Shown here: positions 44,561-56,439 of the stretch, one piece after another
Layout: every line of letters starts with the position of its first letter
Position numbering within the stretch: position 1 is the stretch's first letter
DNA from: Inia geoffrensis
Lineage: Eukaryota; Chordata; Mammalia; Artiodactyla; Iniidae
DNA length: 64,000 bases
Assembly: GCA_036417435.1 (NCBI GenBank)
Contig: CM070907.1
Location: 59,876,001-59,940,000, forward strand
Reading direction: 5' to 3'
The notes under the pieces: generated by a model
Told to the model about the DNA's origin: nothing
Database searches by the model: none
What the model saw: the letters and a program-made list of their open reading frames with translations, nothing else
Translations under genes and position numbers: made by a program

Positions 44561-46145
44561 TAAAAAAAAAAAAAAAGACCATTGTTTTGGGGTGCGCAAG
44601 AAGAGGGGATTAAGAGCACCGCCTAAACGAGCTTCAGGGACCGGCGCGAGCCGCGGCTATCAATGCGGACCGCAGAGACGGACATGAGATGCTAAGACTG
44701 CTGCTGCCACCACCAAGAAGCCTGTGTGTAAGCACAGGTCACTATCCATACCTCCCACCCCAGAGCCTGTGCAGCCCGCCACTGCCAGGGCCCCATGATC
44801 CAGGGACAACTTCCCCGGGAGAACGCATGACACGCCTCAGGCTGGTGCAACGTCATGCTGGCCTCTACCGCCGCAGGCTCACCCCGCATCAGTACCCCTC
44901 CCTCCCCCCAGCCTGAGTGAGCCAGAGCCCCCGAATCAGCTGCTCTTTTAACCGTGTCCTATCTGAGCGAGGAACAGACGCCCTCAGGCGACCTACACGC
45001 AGAGGCGGGGCCAAATCCAAAGGTGAATCCCAGGAACTGTGCGAACAAAGAAGAGAAAGGGAAATCGCTCCCAGCAGCCTCAGGAGCAGCGGATTAAATC
45101 TCCACAATCGAGTTGATGTAACCTGCATCTGTGGAATACCTGAATAGACAACGAATCATCCCAAAATTCAGACGGCGGACTTTGGGGGCAACTGTAGACT
45201 TGGGGTTTGCTTTCTGCATCTAATTTGTTCCTGGCTTTGTGCTTATCTTAGTTCAGTATTTAGAGTTTATTATCATTGGTAGATTTTTTTATTGATTTGG
45301 TTGCTCTCTTCCTCCTTTTTATTAATACATATATAGATATATATTTGTTTTCCTATTTCTCTTTTTGTGAATGTGTGTGTGCTCCTTTCTGTGATTTTGT
45401 CTGTATAGTTTTGCTTTTACCATTTGTCCTAGCGTTCTGTCTGTCCGTTTTTTTTTTTTTTTTTTTTTTTTAAGTATAGTTTTTAGCACTTGTTATCATT
45501 GGTGGATTTGTTTTTTGGTTTGGTTGCTCTCTTCTTTCTTTTTTTTTTACTACGTTTTAACTGTTTTTATTTTTAATAATTACTTTTTATTTTAATAACT
45601 TTATTTTATATTTTCTTTCTTTCTTTTTTTCCTCCCTTTTTTCTGAGCGATGTGACTGACAGGGTCTCGGTGCTCTGGCCGGGTGTCAGGCCTGTGCCTC
45701 TGAGGTGGGAGAGCTGAGTTCAGGACATGGATCCACCAGAGACCTCCCAGCTCCACATAATATAAAACAGTGAAAGCACTCCAAGAGATCTCCATTTCAA
45801 CTCTAAGACACAGCTCCACTCAACAACAAGCAAACTACAGTGCTGGACACCCTATGCCAAACAACTAGCACGACAGGAACACAACCCCACCCATTAATAG
45901 AGAGGCTGCCTAAAATCATACTAAGCTCACAGACACCCCAAAACACACCACCGGATGCAGCTCTGCCCACCAGAAAGACAAGGTCCAGCCCCGCCCACCA
46001 GAACACAGGCACCAGTCCCCTCCACCAGAAAGCCTACACAAACCACTGAACCAACATTACATACTGGGGGCAGACATCAAAACAATGGGAACTACGAATG
46101 CTCAGCCTGCAAAAGGGAGACCCCAAATACAGTAAGTTAAGCAAA

Positions 46146-47035
46146 ATGAGAAGACAGAGAAACACACAGCAGATGAAGGAGCAAGGCAAAAACCCACCAG
46201 ACCTAACAAATGAAGAGGAAATAGGCAGTCTACCTGAAAAATAATTCAGAGTAATGATAGTAAAGATGATCCAAAATCTTGGAAATACAATAGAGAAAAT
46301 ACAAGAAACGTTTAACAAGGACCTAGAAGAACTAAAGAGCAAACAAACAATGATGAACAACACAATAAATGAAATTAAAAATTCTCTAGAAGGAATCAAT
46401 AGCAGAATAACTGAGGCAGAAGAACGGATAAGTGACGAGGAAGATAAAACAGTGGAAATAACTACTGCAGAGCAGAATAAAGAAAAGAGAATGAAAAGAA
46501 TTGAGGATAGTCTCAGAGACCTCTGGGACAACATTCAATGCACCAACATTTGAATTATAGGGGTCCCAGGAGAAGAAGAGAAAAAGAAAGGGACTGAGAA
46601 AATATTTGAAGAGATTGTAGTTGAAAACTTTCCAAATATGGGAAAGGAAATAATCAAGTCCAGAAAGCACAGAGAGTCCCATACAGAATAAATCCAAGGA
46701 GAAACATGCCAAGACACATATTAATCAAACTATCAAAAATTAAAACCAAAGAAAAAGTATTAAAAGCAGCAAGGGAAAAACAACAAAAAACATACAGGGG
46801 AAACCCCATAGGGTTAACAGCTGATCTTTCATGAGGAACTCTGCAAGCCAGAAGGGAGTCGCAGGACATACTTAAAGTGATGTAAGGGAAGAACCTACAA
46901 CCAAGATTACTCTACCCAGCAAGAATCTCATTCAGATTCAATAGAGAAATTAAAACCTTTACAAACAGGCAAAAGCTAAGAGAAATCAGCGCCACCAAAT
47001 CAGCTTTACAACAAATGCTAAAGGAACTTCTCTAG
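46146..47035 (+). pseudogene. L1 ORF1 of L1B, disrupted
   Basis: It aligns with L1A ORF1 from 'MRRQRNTQQM' to 'LLKELL'-equivalent with TAG at 47033-47035. TAA at 46242-46244 breaks it after 'SLPEK', and TGA at 46551-46553 replaces the Arg of the 'NIRIIGVP' block, a likely CpG decay. A four-codon gap relative to L1A lies in the coiled coil near 46290. The total length is not a multiple of three, so there is also a frameshift in the RNA-binding half. It cannot encode ORF1p. Confidence 0.95.
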
Positions 47036-47093
47036 GCAAGAAACACAAGAGAAGAAAAAGACCTATGATAACAAGCCCAAAACAATTAAGAGA

Positions 47094-50000
47094 ATGGTAA
47101 CAGGAACATACATATCAATAATTACCTTAAATGTAAACAGTTTAAATGCTCCAACCAAAAGACATACACTGGCTGAATGGATACAAAAACAAGATCCATA
47201 TATATGCTGTCTACAAGAGACACACTTCAAACCTAGGGACACATACAGACTGAAACTGAGGGGATGGAAAAAGATATACCATGCAAACGGAAATCAAAAG
47301 AAAGCTGGAGTAGCAATTCTCATATCAGACAAAATAGACTTTAAAACAAAGACTATTACAAGAGACAAAGAAGGACACTACATAATGATCAAGGGATCAA
47401 TACAAGAAGAAGATACAACAATTGTAAATATTTATGCACCCAACACAGGAGCACCTTAATACATAAGGCAAATGCTAACAGCCATATAAGGGGAAATCGA
47501 CAGTAACAAAATCAGAGTAGGGGACTTTAACACCCAACTTTCACCAATGGACAGATCAACCAAAATGAAAATAAATAAGGAAATACAAGCTTTAAATGAC
47601 ACATTAAACAAGATGGACTTATTTGATATTTATAAGACATTCCATCCCAAAACAACAGAATACACTTTCTTCTCAAGTGCTCATGGCACGTTTTTCAGGA
47701 TAAATCATATCTTGGTTCACAAATCAATCCTTCTTAAATTTCAGAAAACTGAAATCGGATCCAGTATCATTTCCGACCACAATGCTATGAGACTAGATAT
47801 CAATTACAGGAAAAAGTCTGTAAAAAATAAAAACACAGGGAGGCTAAACAATACACTACTTAATAACAAAGAGATCACTGAAAAATCAAAGTGGAAATTG
47901 AAAAGTACCTAGAAACAAATGACAATGAAAACACGACGACCCAAAACCTATGGGATGCAGAAAAAGCAGTTCTAAGAGGGAAGTTTATAGCAATACAATC
48001 CTACCTCAAGAAACAAGAAACATCTCACATAAACAACCTAAACTTACACCTACAGCAATTAGAGAAAGAAGAAGAACAACAACAACAAAAAAAGACCCCA
48101 AATTAGCAGAAGGAAAGAAATCATAAAGATCAGATCAGAAATAAATGAAAGAAATGAAGGAACAAATAGCAAAGATCAATAAAACTGAAAGCTGGTTCTT
48201 TGAGAAAAACAAAATTGATAAACCATTAGCCACACTCATCAAGAAAAAAAGGGAGAAGACTCAAATCAATAGAATTAGAAATGAAAAAGGAGTAGCAACA
48301 ACTGACACTGCAGAGATACAGAGGATCATGAGAGATTACTACAAGCAACTATATGCCAATAAAATGGACAACGGGGAAGAAATGGAAAAATTCTTAGAAA
48401 AGCACAACCTTCTGCGACTGAACCAGGATGAAATAGAAATATAAACAGACCAATCACAAGCTCTGAAATTGAGACTGTGATTAAAAATCTTCCAACAAAC
48501 AAAAGCCCAGGACCAGATGGCTTCACAGGCAAGTTCTATCAAACATTTAGAGAAGAGCTAACACCTATCCTTCTCAAACTCTTCCAAAATATAGTAGAGG
48601 GAGAAACACTCCCAAACTCATTCTACGAGTCCACCATCACCCAGATAACAAAACCAGACAGAGATGTCACAAAGAAAGGCCAATATCACTGATGAACCTA
48701 GATGCAAAAATCCTCAACAAAATACTAACCAACAGAATCCAATAGCACATTAAAGGGAACATACACCATGATCAAGCAGGGTTTATTGCAGGAATGCAAG
48801 GATTCTACAATATACGCAAATCAATCAATATGATAAACCATATTAACAAATTAAAGGAGAAAAATCATATTGTCATCTCAATAGATGCAGAAAAACCTTT
48901 TGACAATTTTCAACATCCATTTATGATAAAAAAGAACCACCGGAAAGTAGGCATAGAGGGAACTTACCTGGACATATTAAAGGCCATATATGACAAACCC
49001 ACAGCCAACATCATACTCAGTGGTGAAAAACTGAAACCACTTCCAGTAAGATCAGGAACAAGACAAGGTTGCTCACTCTCACCACTATTATTCAACATAG
49101 TTTTGGAAGTCTTAGCCACAGCAATCAGAGAAGAAAAAGAAATAAAAGAAATCCAAATCGGAAAAGAAGAAGTAACGTTGTCACTGTTTGCAGATGATAT
49201 GATACTATACATAAAGAATCCTAAAGATGCTACCAGAAAACCATTAGAGCTAATCAACGAATTTGGTGGAGTAGCAGGATACAGAATTAAAGCACAGAAA
49301 TCTGTTGCATTCCTATACACTAATGATGAAAATCTGAAAGGGAAATTAAGGAAACACTCCTATTTCCTATGCAACAAAAAGAATAAAATACCTAGGAATA
49401 AACCTACCTAAGGAGACAAAAGACCTGTATGCAGAAAACTGATGAACGAAATTAAACATGATACAAACAGATGGTGAAATATATCATGTGCTTGGATTGG
49501 AAGAATCAACATTGTGAAAATGACTATGCTACCCAAAGCAATGTACAGATTCAGTGCAATCCCTATCAAACTACAAAAGGCATTTTTCATAGAACTAGAA
49601 CAAAAAATTTCACAGTTTGTATGGAAACACAAAAGACCCCGAAGAGCCAAAGCTATCTTGAGAAAGAAAAACGAAGCTGGAGGAATCAGGCTCCCTGACT
49701 TCAGACTATACTATAAAGCTACGGTAATCAAGACAGTATGGTACTGGCACAAAAACAGAAATGTAGATCAGTGCAATAGGATAGAAAGCCCAGAGATAAA
49801 CCAACGCACATACGGTCACCTTATCTTTGGTAAAGGGGACAAGAGTATACAATGGAGAAAAGACAGCCTTTTCAATAAGTGGTGCTGGGAAAACTGGACA
49901 GCTACATGTAAAAGAATGAAATTAAACAATCCCTAACACCATACACAAAAATAAACTCAAAATGGATTAAAGACCTAAATGTAAGGCCAGACACTAAAAC

Positions 50001-50877
50001 TCTTAGAGGTAAACATTAGCAGAACACTCTATGACATAAATTACAGCAAGATCCTTTTTGACCCACCTCCTAGAGAAATGGAAATAAAAACAGAAATAAA
50101 CAAATAGGACCTAATGAAACTTCAAAGCTTTTGCACAGCAGAGGAAACCATAAACAAGACAGACAGCCCTCAGAATGGGAGAAAATATTTGCAAATGAAG
50201 CAACTGATAAAGGATTAACCTCCAAATATACAAGCAGCTCACACAGCTCAATGTCACAAAAACAAACAACCCAGACCAAAAATGGGCAGAAGACCTAGAC
50301 ATTTCTCCAAAGAAGATATACAGATTGCCAACAAACACATGAAAGGATGCTCAATATCACTAATCATTGAAGAAATGCAAATCAAAACTTCCATGAGGTA
50401 TCAGCTCACACCAGTCATAAAGGCCATCATCAAAAATTTACAAACAATAAATGCTGGAGAGGGTGTGGAGGAAAGGGAACCATCTTGCTCTGTTGGTGTG
50501 AATGTAAATTGATACAGCCACTTTGGAGAACAGTATGGAGGTTCCTTAAAAAACTAAAAATAGAACCATCATACAATCCAGCCATCCCACTACTGGGCAT
50601 TTACCCTGAAAAAAACATAATTCAAAAAGAGTCATGTACCACAATGTTCACTGCAGCTCTATTTACAATAGTCAGGACATGGAAGCAACCTAAGTGTCCA
50701 TCAACAGATGAATGGATAAAGAAGATGTGGCACATATATACAATGGAATATTACTCAGCCATAAAAAGAAATGAAATTGAGTTATTTGTAGTGAGGTGGA
50801 TGGACCTAGAGTTTGTCATAAAGAGTGAAATAAGTCAGAAAGAGAAAAACAAATACCATATGCTAATACATATATAG
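47094..50877 (+). pseudogene. L1 ORF2 of L1B, disrupted
   Basis: The full span of ORF2 is present. The ATG at 47094 opens 'TGTYISIITLNVNSLNAP', the endonuclease start with 'CLQETHF', an intact block that L1A has lost to a stop. Stops appear soon, at 47457-47459 (a CAA-to-TAA-type change after 'NTGAP'). Others follow, so the frame survives only in pieces: 47547-47912, 48145-48444, 48477-48692, 48794-49411, 49514-49936 and 50485-50877. The reverse transcriptase FADD is at 49187-49198. At the position of the L1A/L1C nonsense codon L1B keeps Trp. The element is several times more mutated than L1A. Confidence 0.95.
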
Positions 50878-51262
50878 AATCTAAAAAAAAAAAAGGTTCT
50901 AAAGAAACTAGGGGCAGGACAGGAATAAGGACGCAGATGTAGAGAATGGACTTGAGGACACAGGAAGGGGGAAGGTTAAGCTGGGATGAAGTGAAGGAGT
51001 TGCATGGACTTATATATACTACTAAATGTAAAATAGATAACTAGTGGGAAACAGCCGCACAGCACTGGGAGATCAGCTCAGCTTGGTGCTTTGTGACCAA
51101 ATAGAGGGGTGGGAGGGAGATGCAACAGGGAGGAGATATGGGGATACATGTATATGTATAGCTGATTCACTTTGTTATAAAGCAGAAACTAACACAACAT
51201 TGTAAAGCAATTATATTACAATAAAGTTGTTTTAAATCAAAAAAACAAAAAGCCCTGTTGTT

Positions 51263-51490
51263 TTACTTATTAGCACTTATTACAGTTTGAAACTTTATAC
51301 CTACTAGGTGATTTTGCCATCACTACTAATTTCACCCTATATATTCTAAGTCCTATCTCAGCATAAACCATTGTTATGTTGTTTACTATTGCATCCTTAG
51401 GGCTTAGGAGGGGCTTTGGACAGAACAGGAGCTTTACAAATACTTTGTTCAAGGAAAAAATTACATAATGCATGAATGAATGAATGTCTT
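51263..51490 (+). repeat. L2 LINE, right part, after L1B
   Basis: Continuation of the L2 at 42050-42258. It has 'ttactattgcatccttaggg', a decayed counterpart of the usual 'tatccccagcgcctagaaca', and ends 'gcatgaatgaatgaatg'. Confidence 0.7.
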
Positions 51491-51494
51491 AGTA

Positions 51495-52600
51495 TAAAGA
51501 AACAGATCTAAAAACTAGAAAGCAGAGAGAGCTACATGACATTTCAACAAAAGATAAACTTTAGTGTAATGAGAGTTATTCAGCCGTGAATCTACTTACA
51601 TATGTGAGATTAGTTCCCTGCCGGGGAAAGTATCCAAGAGCAGAGACCAAAACTTGTTTTTAAAGCTTATGTATATATAAATTAAACTTGGACCCCAATA
51701 ACTGATACTTAATGTAATATTCTAGAGTTTTAAGATTCTATTAATGTTATCCTCCTTCCTTTTGCTTCTCTATAAGATCATCCATTTGTATTAGATTTTG
51801 ATTGACAAGTTCTAACAAATCCCACAGCTCTCATAGTTGTGGCAATACAAACTTGCCAGGCCCCATCAGGAATCAGCAGAGAAGGTGGTTTGCTCGTTGG
51901 AAGTCTAATCTCTGGGGATTCATTTATGAAAGAGTAATTCCCTATGTCCTATCCATCAATCCAGTCTCTTCTGGGTATAGCAAATGGCTTTGTATACTGA
52001 ATATTTAAAACGTAGGTTTTGGTGATTTTTTTCCCACTCCTCTGAGAATGGGAGTGTTATACACATAGTTATTAAAGTGAAAAATACAAATAGCAAACTC
52101 AACAGGCAATCAAGAGTGATTTCTGGGGGGGAACTCTATTTCCAAGCTAGGTTTGCATAATGCACATATAATGAACAAAAAGAAGTAAAAAACTAGGTGG
52201 AAATGAGTCTTTAAAATAAACTAATAAAAACAATATAAATAAAAATAAGAAAAACTTTACAATCAGGGAGGCAGATTTTGACTCAATATGAAAAAATACT
52301 TTCCAAATTGCAAGCAATGAGTTTCCTGATGATGGGAGTGTTTCCATGAAGGCTGACAGACATTTGGTAGAGATGCTGAAGCTAGGAGTCATATACTGAA
52401 TTGCTTTTGAATTGCAATATTGTTTAAAGGTCTTTCCAATTCTGAGATCTAGGATTGTTACTTTAGTTTGAAAAAGAGATACGTAAACAATTGGGAAATA
52501 AGACTGGACCTATATGGTACCAAACAACCCATAAACTCAATTATTTTATCCAGTGAAGGATATGGTCATTCAGGGAAAATGATCTGCCAGCTGGTCTAGT
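51495..52600. other. Unassigned DNA
   Basis: No gene or confident repeat. The minus-strand frame 52147-52392 is Phe/Leu/Ser-rich AT-biased sequence and not convincing as coding. Confidence 0.5.
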
Positions 52601-52604
52601 CTAG

Positions 52605-52755
52605 AAATATTATTTTTCCACTTAACAGTTGAGGAAGTTGCTACTCAGATAAGACAAAAAATTATTCCAAGGATATATAAAATAAATTCTAGAATTTTCA
52701 CTCAGGTATTTCTGACTACAAAGAATAATGCTCTTTGCATTACATCTAATTAACT
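52605..52755 (-). repeat. MIR fragment, antisense
   Basis: 'ccacttaacagttgaggaag', 'aattctagaattttcactca', 'gtatttctgactacaaagaa' and 'ctctttgcattacatct' are reversed MIR motifs. Confidence 0.55.
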
Positions 52756-52759
52756 GATT

Positions 52760-54815
52760 ATACAAAGAAAATCAGAACTGATGACAGAGCAAATGGGTAA
52801 CAGTGTCTTGTTTATAGGGTATCAGACATTCATAACACAGACTGGGGATTAAAGGGAAATGATTTGAGAGCAGAGTCCAAGGTCCTGAAAGAGGGAGATC
52901 TCATGAGGAAGACAGGCATCCTTGACTCTGGGGCTCGGTAGAGAGGGACCCTGTATGGCTGCTCTTCATTTTAGTGAATCAGGGAGTGAGGCTCCATAGA
53001 CCTGGCCAGGTGGTAATTAGGTCAGGGCACTGCCCTCAGCAGCAAAGCAGAGTCAAGAGACGATCATTACTTCTAAGGGTAACAAATTGCTCGCCCAAAT
53101 AGGGTGAGCAAACACTGTCAGGACCCAAAGCCACATGAGAGGAGCTTCAAAGTAGATGGTGGAGAGAAAACCAGGGTTGATTCTGAAGCACAGGCAGCTC
53201 CAGCTCTGGGGCTCAGCTCTAATTGCCATAGCCATAACCATGCCTCTGTGGGGAAGCCAGGGGACACTCCCAAGGAGTGCTAGGCAGAGCAGCCAAGGCA
53301 GAAGGTAACGTGCAGGGGGTGGCAGGATGAGGACTCAACAACTTTCTTGTCACTCTGATCTTGTCCCTTGAAACTCCTGTTACCAAAACTCTGGGTGATA
53401 CCATAACTGCATATTCTATCATAAGAAAGGCCTGGGGCCGCTGAGCAACTAAAAAGCTACCTCCACACTGATCAGGACAAGTTCAAGAACAAGATAAGCT
53501 GGATTTGCAGGGGGGATTATCAATGATTCCAGATGGGGACCACTGGGAAATTCAGCAGCCATTTCCTAACATGGCATAAAGGTAGATTTATATATATTTA
53601 AATTATAATTGCTATTATCAGTCTCAACAATTAAGACATATTTATTACATTATTATAATTCTAGGAAATATCATTGTAAAGTTGTGGGTTTTTGTCTTTG
53701 GTTTTTTGGTGCTATTGTTTTTTTAACAGAGTAATACAAGGGAGGGCAATGCCAGTTCACTCCAGCCCAGGAGAGAAACATTTTCTTCAAATCCTGGTAC
53801 ATGTATAGCAGTGTTTTTATTTGTTTGTCTATCTGTTTGGATTTATTCTGTGCATCTGAATGTAAATTTTCTACTTGATTAACTGTGCTTTGATTCTCCT
53901 GCAGCTGGAATGGGGGTTGTAATGCCATGTAACATGCCAAATTCAGAGAAGAAGCAAACAATGAACAAGCAAACAAACTCTGCTCAGGATTTGAAAGGAG
54001 GCATTATTAGTCACTAAAGATTGCCTGTTACATTTGTGCTCACTGGTATGAGCAAAGACTGTGTGTCCAGATAGAGATCCCGAACTACTGTCTCCAAATC
54101 AGTACTGTTTTGGCTTCACGACCAGAATGCAAATTACGTTATTTGCTGCCATCGTATGTCAAAGATAAAATGTCAATTCCTATTGCAATATGCTCCTACT
54201 GGCATAACATCTGGGTTTACCTAAAATTCATGGACCAGTTTCCAAAGATGTTGCATGCTTGGATGCAGGAGGTAGGAAGTGTTGGCCTTTCAGCAAAGCT
54301 GTGGAACATCTCTGGCAGCAGTAGAATCATGGCTCCTGATGTGTGTCCCAAACATGCTTTCTAAAAGAGAGCTTATCTTTACTTTCTCCCTGTTCTTCCT
54401 GTTGAATCTATGCTAATACCACTACTATCTCCCTAATCACCAAGATTCATAGGTTAACACAGAGTATGCCATTTATCCCACTCCCTCTCATGTCACTCTA
54501 CAGTCTGATATCAAATCCCAAAGATTCCATTTTGCTATATCTGTTACCTAAGCTTACTTCACCATTCCCACAGATCCTGCCTGGATTCATATCCTCCATT
54601 CCCATTGCCCTAAAGTATCTCAATAAGCTTCAATTGGTTCCCCTTGCTCTGGCTTCTCCGGTGATCATTTTTCCATAATATATCTGTATTGCCTCTGTAA
54701 ACGACCTTCCCCCATGAAGGGGAATGAGGGGGCCCTCATGGCACTCTCCTTCCCCCAAACTTCCTATGGCTTCCCAAATTAAAGATGCGATGCCATGAGC
54801 AGCTTGTCTATGATT
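52760..54815. other. Unassigned DNA
   Basis: No exon or named repeat recognised. Frames of 60-100 codons occur on both strands (53053-53241, 53219-53422, 53671-53976, 54110-54364), but none has a motif or consistent splice signals. Confidence 0.5.
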
Positions 54816-54819
54816 CAAT

Positions 54820-55190
54820 GTCTCTCCTTGCTGTCTACTCTCTTTGGGATGTTTTGTTCCTCTCCAACCTTATTTTTTCTAGTAGTTGCTACTCATTTTT
54901 CAAGACACAGCTCAAGTATTTCATCCTCTCTGAAGCATCCCCTTAAACATTCAAACAACCGTGTCTTCTATTTATTTATTTATTCATTTATTTCATTTAT
55001 ACTACCTACTTCCGTTATTTCATTTATCTCCTACTTTTCCACTATTTCTTTACATATTTGGTTAGTAATCATTACCACAGTGTGTTTTTGAAAATAATTA
55101 GTGTTATTCAATTTTAATCTCTAACCTCATCATTTAGTACATAAATGGGTGTCCAATAAATGTTTTTGTAATGAATGAATGAATGGTGAA
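54820..55190 (+). repeat. L2 LINE 3' part
   Basis: 'actcatttttcaagacacag', 'ctctctgaagcatcccctta', and the 3' end 'atttagtacataaatgggtg' with 'ccaataaatg' and 'gaatgaatgaatg'. A (TTTA)n stretch lies inside at 54969-54995. Confidence 0.75.
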
Positions 55191-55614
55191 TCAGTCATTA
55201 GGTGTATATTTAAGGAAATATTTGGGGGCTAAAGAAAAACACTATTGTCTCTAAAATATTTAGTTGACTATAATAATTCTTACAACTCCTATTTGATATT
55301 TGATATAAGAAATTCTACTGAGCTGCCTTATCTTATTCATATAGCTGTATCTCTCTGATAAAGAAAATAATGTGAATTTGGAATAATTCTTAAGTTTTCA
55401 TAGGCTTATGCAAGCAAATAAATGGTATTATTGTCAATATGTCCCTTAATAGAAAAAGTAAAATATAAGAGACTTATAAAGTCCCATTCTGCTTTAATGA
55501 GGTAGTTTTGTAGTGTTTTGACTCACCCTCTGACCAAGTGATTTTACTTGGATAAACAGAGTAACTGCTATACAAATAAGCTCTTGACCATTTAAAATAC
55601 TATAGTGGAAGCCT

Positions 55615-55760
55615 GACCTAATAGCATTCATTCACCAGCATTTATTAGACACCTACTATGGAGACACTGCCTAATCTCTGAAGAAGCAAAGTTTTAGTTT
55701 TAATACTTGAGATTACAGTCTACTGAGGTAGGCTGACCTCTAATTGAATTCCTACAATAC
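55615..55760 (-). repeat. L2 3'-end fragment, antisense
   Basis: 'cattcattcaccagcattta' followed by 'ttagacacctactatggaga', the reverse of the L2 3' end, and 'gagattacagtctactgagg'. Confidence 0.65.
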
Positions 55761-56029
55761 CAGAGAATGACAGCTCTAACAGAGAGATGAACAGCTTATT
55801 TAAGGAGCACAAGGATGGTGAGATCAAGTCAACCTTATGGTTCTGGAATGAAGGCTTAGGACATAGGTTTTAGGGAATAAATAGAAGTTTGACAAACAGA
55901 ACGGGGAATTCACATTTCAGGAACAAATTACTGTCTTTGAAGTAAAAGGCATATGCATAAGCCCGACTTGAGCTCCCAGGTAAGAGTCAACATTAATCAC
56001 CAGACGAGGGTTTGAGCCATCTTGGACAT

Positions 56030-56150
56030 GGAGTCCAGTGCAGCTCACAGTTACACAACTGGCAAATAGCAAAACTAAAATTTGAATACAGGTCTTATGA
56101 CTCTATAGCCAGAGCTCTATCTTCTACTCCACTGCTGCCTACCAAATGGA
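56030..56150 (-). repeat. MIR fragment, antisense
   Basis: 'agttacacaactggcaaata', 'tttgaatacaggtcttatga' and 'cagagctctatcttctactc' are reversed MIR core motifs. It lies 35 bases from a plus-strand MIR. Confidence 0.75.
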
Positions 56151-56184
56151 ACTAGGTAATATCTAGCATAGAATTTAAGACCAG

Positions 56185-56435
56185 TATAACAGAGTGGTTA
56201 AGAGCTCATGTTACCAAGTCATCCAAACTTGGATTAAAGTCTCAGCTCTGCCACCCACTAGTTGTGTGAACTTAGATAAGCTATTACTACTCTAGACCTC
56301 AGTTTCTCCATTTAAAAATAGAGTTAACAATAGTCTCTACTTACCTCATAGTATTATTATGAAGGATAAATGAGTTAATGAATATAATACTCCTGGAACA
56401 TAATAAATACTCAATAAATTATAGCTATTATAAAA
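56185..56435 (+). repeat. MIR SINE, nearly full length
   Basis: Complete ordered landmarks: 'cagagtggttaagagctcat', 'cagctctgccacccactagt', 'ctcagtttctccatttaaaa', 'ttatgaaggataaatgagtt' and 'aataaatactcaataaatta'. Confidence 0.9.
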
Positions 56436-56439
56436 AGAC

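Larger units (their letters stand above)
42870..44589 (+). mobile_element. 5'-truncated L1 (L1C) with long 3' transduction, nested in L1B
   Basis: The body is 42886-44578. It is flanked by 'ccattgttttg' at 42875-42885 and 44579-44589, extendable to about 17 bases with one mismatch ('aaaag-g/a-ccattgttttg'). It begins inside ORF2, at the codons for '[10 protein letters not shown]', and includes the ORF2 C-terminus and the G-rich 3' UTR to 'ctgacacacc' at 44270. Then come A15, 275 bases of non-L1 sequence and an A14 tail. It is very close to L1A: the last 272 ORF2 residues differ at only five places. It landed in L1B, so it is younger than L1B. Confidence 0.95.
42308..46145 (+). promoter_or_regulatory. 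L1B 5' UTR, split by L1C
   Basis: CpG-rich at 42500-42850 and again at 44590-45010, then A/T-rich with a T24 run (45450-45473). Aligns by eye to the L1A 5' UTR in both halves. It has two 'tatcattggtRgatt' blocks (about 45267 and 45496), which echo the tandem duplication in L1A. L1C sits between the halves. Confidence 0.75.
42259..51262 (+). mobile_element. Full-length L1 (L1B), plus strand, with 15-bp target duplication
   Basis: 'aaaagccctgttgtt' occurs at 42259-42273 and 51248-51262. Between them lie a 5' UTR from about 42282 ('gggggggagaccttcaagat'), interrupted by L1C at 42886-44578; ORF1 46146-47035; ORF2 47094-50877; and a 3' UTR ending 'aataaagttgtt' near 51230 with an A-rich tail. Without L1C it is ~7.3 kb. 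Both ORFs are broken by many stops and indels. It carries a shorter 5' UTR (single 38-bp unit) and is clearly older than L1A and L1C. It split an L2. Confidence 0.95.
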
